Shown here: piece by piece, positions 8,530-16,663 of the stretch
Position numbering within the stretch: position 1 is the stretch's first letter
Layout of the letters: each line of letters begins with the position of its first letter
Assembly (NCBI RefSeq): GCF_009601025.1
Contig: NZ_WIVE01000005.1
Coordinates: forward strand, 41,051 to 105,050
From: Roseospira navarrensis
GTDB taxonomy: Bacteria; Pseudomonadota; Alphaproteobacteria; Rhodospirillales; Rhodospirillaceae
Reading direction: 5' to 3'
Length of the DNA stretch: 64,000 nt
The notes under the pieces: generated by a model
What the model saw: the letters and a program-made list of their open reading frames with translations, nothing else
What the model was told of the DNA's origin: nothing
Database searches by the model: none
Translations under genes and position numbers: made by a program

Positions 8530-9774
8530 TCACTCCTTCCGCTCGCCCGGGTTCGGCGAAAGCCCGTAGGGCTCCACCAGCCGCCACGCATGGGCGGGGA
8601 TCATGTGCTTCATCCGCTTCGGCGCCTCGCGGCGCAGGTGGATGACGCTTTCGGCGGCCTTCATCTCCAGCCGCGCCCGGGCGATCTCCGCGCCGCGCGG
8701 TCCCACCTTCGGCATCAGCCAGCCCATCAGTGGGCGCAGCCAGTTCGGCATGCCGCGCACCGGCAGCCCGCCAGCCGCTTTCTCCGTATTGGTGATGAAG
8801 CCCTGCACCGACCCGGCCCGCTTGCCCGCGCTGGTGACGGGGCGGATGCGCACCGTGTCGCCGAGCAGGTCCAGTATCTCCTCGCCCCGGTCGTTGCGCA
8901 CCAGCAGCCATTGCTCGCCGCGCCCGGCCAGATAGCCCACCGTGATGTCCGCGAGCACGTTGGTGTAGTCCGCGCAACTGCGGCAGGTGAGCGGGAAGAA
9001 GTCCTTCGGCAGCTTGGAGATCGGCAGCTTCAGGAACGGGATCAGCCGCACTTTGCCGTCCTTGAAGCGCAATTCCACCCGGAAGTCGGCGCGGAATTCA
9101 AGGTACGTGACCTCCTCGGGTCGGTCCGTCAGCAGGCCCAGGAAGGTGTGGAAGTTCTCCGTGGTGGTGTTGTCCGAGCACGGCGTGCCGATGACGTACA
9201 GCCGCTCCAGCCCCAGCGTGGCTTCGAGGTGGCGGAGGGCATGGACCTGACAGGGGATGCCGATCACCGCCAACCGCCGGAAGCCCCGGGCGATGGCCGG
9301 TTCCAGCAGCGCCAGCAGGGGCGCATAGCCCATGCGCATGCCCCGGCAGTCCGCCATGGCCGCCGGATCGGTGACGATGACCGGGCGCGGCCGCCAGCGG
9401 TCCTGCGGGTCGGCGGTCATGGTCAGTACCGCGTCCACCTGGCCCGTTTCAAGCAGGCGCTGGCCCAGGCGGGTGGTGATGCCGGTCCACTGGGCCCCCG
9501 GGCGGGGCTCTTTCAGCGCGGCCTGAACCATGCGGCGGTAGGGGCCGAAGAACAGCTCGTCGCCGCGCTCCGGATCGCGCGCCCGGCCCTGGACCCGGGC
9601 CTCCATGGCGGGATAGTCGGGCCGGATGAACTGGCAGGCCGCGCCGCACTGGCGCGGGTCCGCCATGCGCGACACCCCGCAGTCGGTGCAGAGGGTGCGC
9701 GGCGCCGGCTCGGCCAGAGGCGGGGTCCAGAGGGCGTCGGCGGGGACGGGCGGGTCGGTGGGCCGGGTGTCCAT
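8530..9774 (-). CDS. bciB: FrhB/BciB-type ferredoxin-dependent flavoprotein, probable 8-vinyl (proto)chlorophyllide reductase
   Basis: The protein (414 residues from the ATG at 9774, GGAG upstream) belongs to the coenzyme F420 hydrogenase beta-subunit superfamily. BciB in that family reduces the 8-vinyl group of divinyl (proto)chlorophyllide using ferredoxin, FAD and two 4Fe-4S clusters. Cysteines are grouped at the N-terminus (LCTDCG, QCGAAC) and in the centre (GIPCQVHALRH, GTPCSDN, LTCRSCADYTN), followed by LADITVGYLAG, the usual FrhB pattern. Upstream methionines would add about 67 residues without family character. No other photosynthesis gene is visible, so the substrate could be different; another FrhB-like oxidoreductase is the main alternative. 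Confidence 0.72.
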   Translation of the reverse strand: MDTRPTDPPVPADALWTPPLAEPAPRTLCTDCGVSRMADPRQCGAACQFIRPDYPAMEARVQGRARDPERGDELFFGPYRRMVQAALKEPRPGAQWTGITTRLGQRLLETGQVDAVLTMTADPQDRWRPRPVIVTDPAAMADCRGMRMGYAPLLALLEPAIARGFRRLAVIGIPCQVHALRHLEATLGLERLYVIGTPCSDNTTTENFHTFLGLLTDRPEEVTYLEFRADFRVELRFKDGKVRLIPFLKLPISKLPKDFFPLTCRSCADYTNVLADITVGYLAGRGEQWLLVRNDRGEEILDLLGDTVRIRPVTSAGKRAGSVQGFITNTEKAAGGLPVRGMPNWLRPLMGWLMPKVGPRGAEIARARLEMKAAESVIHLRREAPKRMKHMIPAHAWRLVEPYGLSPNPGERKE

Positions 9775-10189
9775 GATCGCGGGCGTCTCCTGTCCAGACG
9801 GAGCGGCGAAAAAACGGGCGCCATTGTGCGCCAACCGGCCCCGGAAAGGGAACCGGCTGCGTCGCTCGGAAAGGGGGGCGCGGGCACATCGCCCCCTTCC
9901 CAGCCGTGGGAACCCATGATAGGGTCCCCGCCATCGTGAGCGGTGTGCAGGCACACCGGCTCTGGCTGAATGCATCCTGGGTCGTGCGTTTCGCCGGCCG
10001 TCCGCCTTGGGTCCATGAGCCCCGGGGCTGGCCGGAGAGGCGCCTTATTCGCTTTCGCGGGCGAGGGACCCAGGGCCGATATCCTGCCGCTGGCCGGCGG
10101 GGCCGGGGGGCCGCCCCGCCCGCCGTGATCGTGACTCGACCCCTTGCGCCGGACCGTCCGTCGGCGCCGATCGTTGAAGGAGAAGACCC
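9775..10189. other. Intergenic region upstream of bciB-like gene and rpsU
   Basis: This 415-base divergent spacer contains the perfect 8-bp palindrome at 9941-9958 listed separately, and the rpsU ribosome-binding site at 10176-10182. No gene is convincing in either strand. Confidence 0.5.
9941..9958. promoter_or_regulatory. Perfect 8-bp-arm palindrome, possible operator
   Basis: CGGTGTGC-AG-GCACACCG is an uninterrupted inverted repeat 167 bases upstream of the bciB-like start and about 230 bases upstream of rpsU. The symmetry is what a dimeric repressor would bind, but no matching regulator is identified. It is not the TGT-N12-ACA pattern of PpsR/CrtJ. Confidence 0.3.
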
Positions 10190-10396
10190 CTGGTTCAGGT
10201 TCTTGTGCGCGACAACAATGTCGATCAGGCTCTCAAGGCGCTGAAGAAGAAGATGCAGCGCGAGGGCGTTTTCCGGGAGATGAAGCTGCGCCGCAACTTC
10301 GAGAAGCCGTCCGAGCGCAAGGCGCGCGAAAAGGCCGAGGCCGTGCGCCGGGCCCGCAAGCTGGAGCGCAAGCGGCTGGAGCGCGAAGGCTTCTAG
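10190..10396 (+). CDS. rpsU: 30S ribosomal protein S21, apparent CTG start
   Basis: S21 is a small basic protein of the 30S platform that helps pair the anti-Shine-Dalgarno sequence with mRNA. The conserved core reads [17 protein letters not shown], followed by a highly basic helix ending KRLEREGF. The conserved N-terminus (M)VQVLVRDNN is present in frame, but its first codon is CTG at 10190. An in-frame TGA lies at 10175-10177. The sequence GAAGGAG (10176-10182) sits seven bases before that CTG. The only other in-frame start, GTG 10205, is 22 bases from it and would remove five conserved residues. CTG is therefore the best start; the product is 68 residues. Confidence 0.92.
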   Translation: MVQVLVRDNNVDQALKALKKKMQREGVFREMKLRRNFEKPSERKAREKAEAVRRARKLERKRLEREGF

Positions 10397-10446
10397 CCTG
10401 CCGCGCGGCGGCGCTCCGTCGCCCACGATCGCGTTCGAGACACGAC

Positions 10447-10499
10447 ACCACCCGCTCGGGTCGGCCGTTGGAATACGGTGACCGGGACGGGTGGTTTTG
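10447..10499 (+). terminator. Probable rho-independent terminator of rpsU
   Basis: ACCACCCG (10447-10454) pairs with CGGGTGGT (10488-10495) and is followed by TTTG. Inside, CGGGTC pairs with GACCGG. It begins 50 bases after the rpsU stop. The loop is long, so efficiency is uncertain. The rest of the 316-base gap to the protease gene shows nothing recognisable. Confidence 0.5.
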
Positions 10500-10712
10500 T
10501 GCGTTCCGCGCCCGGTCCCGTCGGCGATGGCCGCAGCCGAGCGGTGGGCGGGCGCAGGGCGGGCGCAGGGCTCGATGCAACACGGCGAAAGGAAATCTTC
10601 AAACGATCCTGTTTAGCATTGATCTCGACGGGGTGACGGCGCGTCATGAGCGGGCCGCCATCGGATTGCCACGGACTCGACCGGAAACGGCCATCGCCAC
10701 CAGGAAACGTCG

Positions 10713-12329
10713 GTGCTTATGAGACACGTCCCGCCCCTGTTGCTCGTGGGGTTGGCTCTGCTCGGGCTGGCCGTGGCCGGCTGTGCGCCGACTCGCATGC
10801 CGGACGCCGGAGCGCCGGTCACGGACGCGGCCTATGAGGTCCCCGCGGCCTTCACGCGCGAGGATGCGCAGCGGATGTTCGCGCAGGGCTACATTTCCGT
10901 GTCGAACCGCTACATCGAGCCCGTTGACATGGCCTCCTTCGTGGTCGCCGGGCTGCGCGGCCTACACCGATTCGATCCGGCGCTGGACGCGGTCGCGACG
11001 GACTCGGCGGTCGAGATCCGCAAGGGCGACCGGCGCATTGCCCGCTTCCTGCAGCCGGACGAGGATCGGGGCGCCGACTGGGCGCGGCTCAGCATCGACG
11101 CCATCCAGGCGGCCCGGGCGGTCTCTCCTCCTCTCGCCGAGGCCGATGCCGAATCCATCTATGACGCCGTCTTCGATTCGGCCCTGGCGAGCCTGGACCG
11201 ATTCTCCCGCTACGCCGGGGCATTGGAGGCCCGGCTCAACCGGGGCAGCCGCAACGGCTTCGGCGGCATCGGCATCGTGTTCTCGATCCACGACGACGGC
11301 GGGGTGATGGTCGAGGACGTGGTGCGCGACGGCCCGGCCGCCGCCGCCGGCGTCCAGGCCGGCGATCGCATCCTGTCGGCCGACGGGGTGTCGTTCGACA
11401 GCGCCGACACCGATCTGGTGCGCGAGCGTCTGCGCGGCCCGGTGGGCAGCATCGTGCGCCTGACCCTCCTGCGCGGCAACACCGTCACCGTGGCGATCGA
11501 GCGCGGGTTGATCGTCATGCCGACGGTCGATCTGGTGCTGGAAGAGGGGGTGGCCGTGCTGCGGCTGTCCAGCTTCAACCAGGCCACCACAGAGGCCGTG
11601 GCCGATGCGGTGCAGGAGGCCCTGTCCCGGGGCGGCCCCTCCGGAGAGCCGCCGCGCGGCTTCATCATCGACATGCGCGGCAACCCCGGCGGCCTGCTCG
11701 ACCAGTCGGTGCGCGTGGCGGACCTGTTCCTGAACGACGGCACCATCGTGTCCACGCGCGGCCGCCACCCGGAGGCGCGCCAGTACTACAGCGCCACTGC
11801 CGGCGACATCGCGCGCGGCCTGCCCATCGTCGTCCTGATGGACGGCGATTCGGCCTCGGCGGCCGAGATCCTGGCCGCCGCGCTGCAGGACAGCGGTCGG
11901 GCGGTGGTGATCGGGACGACGAGCTACGGCAAGGGCACGGTGCAGACGGTCATCCAACTGCCCAACGGCGGCGAGATCACGCTCACCTGGTCGCGCTTCC
12001 ACAGTCCGTCCGGGTATGTGCTGCACGGGCTGGGCGTGCCGCCGGTGGCCTGCACCAGCGGCCGGGCCAGTCGGACCGAGCCCGAAGTGGTGGAGTCGGT
12101 GCTGCACGACCTGCGCAGCCAGGCGGCGCCCATCGCGCAGCGCCTGTCCTCGTGGCGGCACACGGCGTTCGAGGACACCGAGAAGCGCCGCACCCTGCGC
12201 GCCCTGTGCCCGGCGGAGCACCACGAGCCCAACGGCCTCGACGAGCGCGTGGCCCGGCGCCTGATCCAGGATCACGCCCTGTACGCCCGGGCCGTCGGCA
12301 TGGCCGGGGTGCGGGCCGCCAGCCGCTAG
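10713..12329 (+). CDS. S41-family carboxy-terminal processing protease, lipoprotein
   Basis: A periplasmic, membrane-anchored serine protease of the CtpA/Prc family, which trims or degrades envelope proteins. The signal ends in a lipobox (AVAGC). A PDZ domain lies around residues 175-260 (FGGIGIVFSIHDDGG, AAAGVQAGDRILSADG). The protease core contains the Ser/Lys dyad: Ser382 in DSASAAE and Lys407 in SYGKGTVQT, 25 residues apart as in the family. The C-terminal ~90 residues (after PPVACTSG) are an extra domain. GTG 10713 has AGGA seven bases upstream; the ATG at 10719 is an equally possible start two codons later. The protein is 538 residues, longer than a typical CtpA of about 440. Confidence 0.92.
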   Translation: MLMRHVPPLLLVGLALLGLAVAGCAPTRMPDAGAPVTDAAYEVPAAFTREDAQRMFAQGYISVSNRYIEPVDMASFVVAGLRGLHRFDPALDAVATDSAVEIRKGDRRIARFLQPDEDRGADWARLSIDAIQAARAVSPPLAEADAESIYDAVFDSALASLDRFSRYAGALEARLNRGSRNGFGGIGIVFSIHDDGGVMVEDVVRDGPAAAAGVQAGDRILSADGVSFDSADTDLVRERLRGPVGSIVRLTLLRGNTVTVAIERGLIVMPTVDLVLEEGVAVLRLSSFNQATTEAVADAVQEALSRGGPSGEPPRGFIIDMRGNPGGLLDQSVRVADLFLNDGTIVSTRGRHPEARQYYSATAGDIARGLPIVVLMDGDSASAAEILAAALQDSGRAVVIGTTSYGKGTVQTVIQLPNGGEITLTWSRFHSPSGYVLHGLGVPPVACTSGRASRTEPEVVESVLHDLRSQAAPIAQRLSSWRHTAFEDTEKRRTLRALCPAEHHEPNGLDERVARRLIQDHALYARAVGMAGVRAASR

Positions 12330-12341
12330 CGCGAATCCCGA

Positions 12342-12360
12342 GCGATCTGGAACAGATCGC
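12342..12360. repeat. Perfect 8-bp hairpin after the S41 protease gene
   Basis: GCGATCTG-GAA-CAGATCGC starts 12 bases after the protease stop. There is no T-run, so it is an RNA-stabilising hairpin or binding site rather than a classical terminator. Confidence 0.5.
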
Positions 12361-12389
12361 GACGACGATGTGCGTCAAGATCAGTATTC

Positions 12390-12433
12390 GAGAGCATTTT
12401 TTGCGCGACCCGGATGTCGTGCCAAATGCTCTC
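12390..12433. repeat. 10-bp-arm inverted repeat
   Basis: GAGAGCATTT (12390-12399) and AAATGCTCTC (12424-12433) are perfect complements separated by 24 bases. The left arm runs into TTT. Function unknown. Confidence 0.45.
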
Positions 12434-12490
12434 ATGCCGGCCGACGGGGCCGGCGCCCCCGGCACCGCATCGCGGCGCCGTTCTATAGTT

Positions 12491-12538
12491 GGCCGCCCAA
12501 GGGCGGCCGGGTCTACAGATGGCCGCCCAAGGGCGGCC
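12491..12538. repeat. Two tandem perfect hairpins with 30-bp period
   Basis: GGCCGCCCAAGGGCGGCC occurs at 12491-12508 and again at 12521-12538; each is a perfect 8-bp stem with an AA loop. They lie in the 459-base non-coding gap 12330-12788, between the S41 protease gene and convergent rpmG, in which no gene is seen. Confidence 0.7.
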
Positions 12539-12788
12539 GGGGCGGCGACAAAACCAAAGACTCATCCTGACAGATCGTTCTGACAGGTCGTTGCAGCGAC
12601 CCTGTGTCGCCGGTGTCATGTCTTCGTCGCCGGGGAATCATCCGGGCCGCCGTGAGGCCAGCGTTCACGCACGCGAAAACGGACCGCAACGGCCGGGACC
12701 CTGTCGGGCCTCGGGCATCACGATCCGCGTGGATCGGTTCGCGGGGCCGTCCCGGCGCGCCGGAACACGGGCGCGCCCGGGGGCGGTC

Positions 12789-12956
12789 CTACTTCAGCTT
12801 GGTTTCCTTGAAGACGACGTGCTTGCGCGCCTTCGGGTCGTACTTGCGGAACTCAAGCTTCTCGGTGGTCTTGCGCGGGTTCTTTTTGGCCACGTAAAAA
12901 TAGCCCGTGCCCGCGGTGCTTTCGAGCTTCACCTGGATGGTTGCCGGCTTCGCCAT
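12789..12956 (-). CDS. rpmG: 50S ribosomal protein L33
   Basis: The minus-strand frame from the ATG at 12956 encodes 55 residues: [14 protein letters not shown] at the start, then [24 protein letters not shown] and a C-terminal [10 protein letters not shown]. This is the zinc-free (cysteine-less) L33 type, a small basic protein near the E site of the large subunit. Length and sequence are normal. It stands alone, flanked by repeat-rich DNA on both sides. Confidence 0.96.
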   Translation of the reverse strand: MAKPATIQVKLESTAGTGYFYVAKKNPRKTTEKLEFRKYDPKARKHVVFKETKLK

Positions 12957-13117
12957 GGGTTTAAAATCCCGGTGCCTGGAGGATCAAACGGAGCCGCGCA
13001 CCATAACGCCGACGCCGGCGGAGTCAAGGTTTCGTTCGGCGCGCACAGGGCTCCGCACTGGGATTGCCGTTCCGTGACACGGAGGAATGGGACCCCACCT
13101 CCCGAGATCCTTCGGTC

Positions 13118-13152
13118 GCCCCCGCGACCATCGGAAAGATGGTCGCGGGGGC
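13118..13152. repeat. Perfect 15-bp hairpin with GGAAA loop
   Basis: GCCCCCGCGACCATC and GATGGTCGCGGGGGC are exact complements around the loop GGAAA. It lies in the 679-base gap between rpmG and the dienelactone hydrolase gene. No T-run follows. It is adjacent to a family B-like fragment (GAGATCCTTCGGTCG, 13104-13118). Confidence 0.65.
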
Positions 13153-13184
13153 TCCCTCATGATGCCTCTCTCAAATCGAAAATC

Positions 13185-13440
13185 GTCATCCTGAGCCGCC
13201 ATCGGCGGCGAAGGATCCCGGGAGGGGACACGACCCATGACACCCCGGTCATCCGAGTTCGGAGCCCTGTCGGGGCGCAGGGCAACACGTCCCGGTTGAC
13301 GGGAGGACTCGCGCAGGTCTTGGCAACGGGTCGGAGACCCGCGCTCGAGATCCTTCAGCCGCTTTGCGGCTTCAGGATGACATCCGATGGTTTTAGTGTG
13401 TCATCCCGAGCGATCAACGCGACACGAGGGATCTCGCGAG
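13185..13440. repeat. Dispersed inverted repeats, family B (copy 2 plus a half copy)
   Basis: 13185-13381 is bounded by GTCATCCTGA and TTCAGGATGAC, with inner hairpins GCCGCCATCGGCGGC and GCCGCTTTGCGGC. A second partial unit begins at 13400 (GTCATCCCGAG ... GAGGGATCTCG). No gene is recognised in the surrounding non-coding stretch 12957-13635. Confidence 0.8.
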
Positions 13441-13635
13441 CCGCGCTCTCATGGCGCGGAAAGCGCCGTCACGGTCCCGTGGGCGCTCTGCCCTGTCAGG
13501 CCCGGCCCCACCCGGGGCGACCCTGCCCGCGTCGCGTGCCGGATGGGGTCGGGACAGGGCGCGTTTCGTGTGACACACTCGGATGCTCAGTGGCACCCGC
13601 CCGCATATCCCCCCTCCAATCGATGGACCTGTCCC

Positions 13636-14316
13636 ATGGGCGAGACGATCACCCTCAATGCGTCCGATGGTCACACCTTCGCCGCGTACTGCGCCGATCC
13701 GCCGGACGGCACGGCCCGGGCCGGGCTGGTGGTCGTGCAGGAGATCTTCGGCGTCAACGCCCACATCCGGGGCCTGTGCGACCGTTTCGCCGAGGCCGGC
13801 TACCGCGCCATCGCCCCCGCCCTGTTCGATCGGGTGGAACGGGGGGTGGAGCTGGCGTACGACGACGAAGGCACGGCGCGCGGCCGCGAGATTCGGGGGC
13901 GCCTGGACTGGCGCAAGCCTTTGCTCGACATCGACGCGGCGCGCAATCTGGCCGCCAGCGCCGGGCGGGTGGGGATCGTCGGCTACTGCTGGGGCGGCTC
14001 GCTGGCCTGGCTGGCCGCCTGCCGACTGGCCGGTTTCGCGGCGACCGCCTGCTACTACGGCGGCCAGATCATCCAGTTCGCCGAGGAAAACCCGCGCTGC
14101 CCCGCCATCCTGCATTTCGGCGCCCAGGATTCGCTGATCCCGCTGGACGACGTGGGGCGCATCAGCGCGGCCCATCCGGACCTGCCGATTCTGGTCCATG
14201 CGGGCGCCGGCCACGGCTTCAACTGCGACGCCCGCGACTCGTACCGGCCGGAGGTGGCGGCGGCGGCGGGCGAGCGCACGCTGCGGCTGTTCGACGAGAC
14301 TCTGACGGCGCCGTGA
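13636..14316 (+). CDS. Dienelactone hydrolase family protein
   Basis: An alpha/beta hydrolase of the DLH family; classical members open dienelactone in chloroaromatic catabolism, but many alphaproteobacterial paralogues have unknown substrates. The 226-residue protein has the nucleophile Cys118 in GYCWGG, Asp165 in GAQDSLIP and His193 in GAGHGFN, the complete Cys-Asp-His triad. The early motif VVVQEIFGVN is typical. The start at ATG 13636 gives METITL-like family-length N-terminus. The gene stands alone after repeat-rich DNA, so context says little about substrate. Confidence 0.9.
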   Translation: MGETITLNASDGHTFAAYCADPPDGTARAGLVVVQEIFGVNAHIRGLCDRFAEAGYRAIAPALFDRVERGVELAYDDEGTARGREIRGRLDWRKPLLDIDAARNLAASAGRVGIVGYCWGGSLAWLAACRLAGFAATACYYGGQIIQFAEENPRCPAILHFGAQDSLIPLDDVGRISAAHPDLPILVHAGAGHGFNCDARDSYRPEVAAAAGERTLRLFDETLTAP

Positions 14317-14404
14317 CGGGTGCGCGGTCCGGCGGTCCGTCCTATGTTGAACGGACCGACCCCGCCGCGTCTCCCCACGACCTGACCGAAAGCACCGGCC
14401 GTTC

Positions 14405-15292
14405 ATGATTGTCGAGTGGATCCGACACAGCCTGACCCCCGCGCCCCGCCCGCTTCGCCAGATGGGCTATCTACGGGAACTGATCGCCACCGATGCGCGC
14501 CGACGGCGCAACCGGCGGGCCTGGCAACCGCACCTGCGCGAGACCCATCGCGTGATCCTGGATTGCGCCGCCCGCCTGGATCGGTGGGATACGGTGGTGG
14601 TGGTCGGGGCCGGGCTGGCCAGCGACATTCCGCTGGAGCCGCTCGCGCTGCTGTTCCGCCGGGTGGTGCTGGTGGACTTGATGTTCATGCCGTCGGTGCG
14701 GATGGCCGGGCTGCGCATGACGTCGGTCGAACTGATGCCGGGCGATATCACCGGCGTGGTGCATGCGGTCCGCAAGCTGCCCATCGGGTCGCCCCTGCCG
14801 CCGACGCGGGCGGCGATCCCCGAGCGGGACCGCGCGGATCTGGTGGTGTCTTGCAACGTGCTGTCGCAGCTTCCGCTTTTGCCGTGCCGCTGGCTGGAGG
14901 CGCGGCACGGCATCGCGCCGGACATGCTGGAGCCGTTCCGGCGTCGCCTGATCGCCGATCACCTGGACGCCCTGATGGGGGCGCCGTGCCCGGTCTGTCT
15001 GGTGACCGACACCGAACGGCAGGAGGTGACGGCGGACCGGCCGACGGCCGCCGCGGATCTGCTGCACGGCATCGAACCGGAGGTGGAGGGCGCGGCCTGG
15101 TGGTGGCGCATCGCGCCCTGGCCGGAGGAGTCCTGGCTGCACGACGTTCGCCACCGGGTGGTGGGCGGCTGGCTGCGTGGCTATGCCATCCGCGATGAAC
15201 TGGTGCCGGATGTCAGTCCCGACGCCCACCCGGCCGACGACCACGGCCACGGTGGCGCGGTCGGCGCGCCCCGCCTGTCGTCGCGGGGATAA
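14405..15292 (+). CDS. Conserved protein of unknown function with a Rossmann, methyltransferase-like core
   Basis: I do not recognise a named family. Residues ~62-77 read DTVVVVGAGLASDIPLE, which resembles a nucleotide or SAM-binding glycine motif. It is followed by an acidic strand end (VVLVDLMF) and, around residue 140, DLVVSCNVLSQLPLLP, which resembles motif IV of class I methyltransferases. The N-terminus is rich in Arg (DARRRRNRRAW). The 295-residue length and Rossmann spacing fit a SAM-dependent enzyme, with no clue to substrate. It follows the hydrolase gene by 88 bases and is convergent with the TerB-like gene. Confidence 0.6.
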   Translation: MIVEWIRHSLTPAPRPLRQMGYLRELIATDARRRRNRRAWQPHLRETHRVILDCAARLDRWDTVVVVGAGLASDIPLEPLALLFRRVVLVDLMFMPSVRMAGLRMTSVELMPGDITGVVHAVRKLPIGSPLPPTRAAIPERDRADLVVSCNVLSQLPLLPCRWLEARHGIAPDMLEPFRRRLIADHLDALMGAPCPVCLVTDTERQEVTADRPTAAADLLHGIEPEVEGAAWWWRIAPWPEESWLHDVRHRVVGGWLRGYAIRDELVPDVSPDAHPADDHGHGGAVGAPRLSSRG

Positions 15293-15307
15293 GACCGGGC
15301 GGGGGCG

Positions 15308-15736
15308 TCAGCCCCGCGCCCAGCGGGCGCGCGCGCCGCGCTCGATGCCGGCGGCCACCAGCCGGTCGATGTCCAGGCGGTGGCGCAGGATCTCCAGCAG
15401 GCGCAGTTCCTCCTGCAGGGCCTGTCCGTCGGCGGCGATCACGTCCAGCGCGAGAGCATAGGCGGTCTCGCGCAGGGTCGGCGGCAGGCTGTCGCGGATG
15501 ACGGCCACGGCCTCTTCCACCCCGTGTTCGCCCGAGGACACAAGCTGCATGCAGGATTCCACGGCGCGGGGCAGGGCGTCCGGGTCGAATCCGGTGAACA
15601 CCGGAAGGAAGCGGACGATCGCGCCCATGGTCTGCAGTTCCACGTCCTTCACGGCCGTGTCCACGGCGGACGCCAGGACCATGGTGTAGATCAGCGCTTC
15701 GTGCTGGGAGAGGGTCAGCTTGGGCTCGGAGTTCAT
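15308..15736 (-). CDS. TerB-like (tellurite resistance-type) helical protein
   Basis: The 142-residue protein from ATG 15736 (MNSEPKLTLSQHEAL) is all helical. It carries the acidic patterns of the TerB/COG3793 family: HEALIYTMVLASAVDTAVKDVE in the first half and a second repeat-like block ALALDVIAADGQALQEE, where the Asp-Gly-Glu spacing suggests metal binding. TerB-like proteins often act as cytosolic metal-stress or membrane-associated adaptors, but this single-domain form has no known job. An ATG nine codons upstream (15763) is less likely. No other ter genes are present. Confidence 0.72.
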   Translation of the reverse strand: MNSEPKLTLSQHEALIYTMVLASAVDTAVKDVELQTMGAIVRFLPVFTGFDPDALPRAVESCMQLVSSGEHGVEEAVAVIRDSLPPTLRETAYALALDVIAADGQALQEELRLLEILRHRLDIDRLVAAGIERGARARWARG

Positions 15737-15833
15737 GTCAGGATCCGTCACTCTCTGCGGCATGGGAAAAGACCTTAGCCGGGCGGATCCGGCGGCTCAA
15801 GCAAAACAGGCGAGCGCCGCGCCGGCCCTGTGG

Positions 15834-16337
15834 TCAGGGAGACACCGTGATCCAGCCGCGCAACTGGCGCTCGACGATCTCGGCGATGCCGGCCGTCACC
15901 CAGTCCACGCCGGGCACCAGATCATCCGGGGTGTGCCCCGTGGTCTCCATGGTGTTGCCGCAGGCCACGTACTCGATGTCGTACTTCAGTTGGCTGGCGA
16001 TGCGGTCGGCCACCGGACTGTCCTGGTAGAGCATCTGCATGCCCTGGCCATAGGCGACGATCGCGATTTGCACGTTGTCGATGCCGTAGAACTTCTGCAG
16101 GTTGATCGCGTTCCACAGGATGCTGTTGGCTTCGCGTTCGTCGGCGGTGGTCAGTTGCAGAATGATCTGACGGGGATTGTCGAAGCCGGGCAGGGGCTCG
16201 GACAGCTCCGTTTCCCCGGCGGCGGCCGGGCCGGGGGCGGCCGCAAAAGCGAGGACCAGGGCGAGGGCGACGGCGCCACACAGGCCGCGGGTGGCGGCAC
16301 GGACGGACAGGCGCCGGGCGGATGCGGCAGGGGGCAT
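15834..16337 (-). CDS. Exported DsrE/DsrF-like protein
   Basis: A signal peptide (hydrophobic stretch VALALVLAFAAA, cleavage after GPAAAG) precedes a DsrE-like alpha/beta fold of about 125 residues. The central text IAIVAYGQGMQMLYQD and VACGNTMETTGH corresponds to the DsrE sheet and the cysteine loop (Cys at YVACGNT). DsrE proteins handle sulfur or persulfide in sulfur relay, and exported versions are widespread but mostly uncharacterised. It is 98 bases from the start of the TerB-like gene. A sulfite dehydrogenase lies 30 kb away, so a sulfur link is only suggestive. Confidence 0.8.
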   Translation of the reverse strand: MPPAASARRLSVRAATRGLCGAVALALVLAFAAAPGPAAAGETELSEPLPGFDNPRQIILQLTTADEREANSILWNAINLQKFYGIDNVQIAIVAYGQGMQMLYQDSPVADRIASQLKYDIEYVACGNTMETTGHTPDDLVPGVDWVTAGIAEIVERQLRGWITVSP

Positions 16338-16540
16338 GCTCGGAGTCCTTCTGGTCGCGAGGGCTGGGCGCGAGGGCAGGGTGTCATCGGTTGTGATGGG
16401 TCGATCCCTGTCGCGTCAAGAGGCAACGCGGGTGGGCGCAGAGCAATCGGGTGAAGGGACCTTTGGCGCATTGCGAGACGTCGTCGGGCGGGCCGGCGCC
16501 GAAGGCGCAAACCGCTTCCGCGCCGTCAGAGCAGGCCTCT

Positions 16541-16628
16541 CGAGATCCCTCGTCTCGCTTCGCTCACTCGGGATGACACACTAAAATGATAGGATGTCAT
16601 CCTGACGCCGCGAAGCGGCTGAAGGATC
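16541..16628. repeat. Family B repeat halves, back to back
   Basis: CGAGATCCCTCGTCTCGCTT...GGGATGAC (16541-16577) is followed by GTCATCCTGACGCCGCGAAGCGGCTGAAGGATC (two parts, 16596-16628). The halves are in the opposite order from intact copies, as if two units recombined. This makes up the recognisable content of the 326-base gap 16338-16663. Confidence 0.7.
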
Positions 16629-16663
16629 AGGCGCGGGACAGGGACCGGACAGGGACGGGGGGC

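Noticed and set aside
9941..9958. PpsR/CrtJ operator
   Set aside because: The palindrome lacks the TGT-N12-ACA spacing, so it is reported only as an unassigned palindrome.
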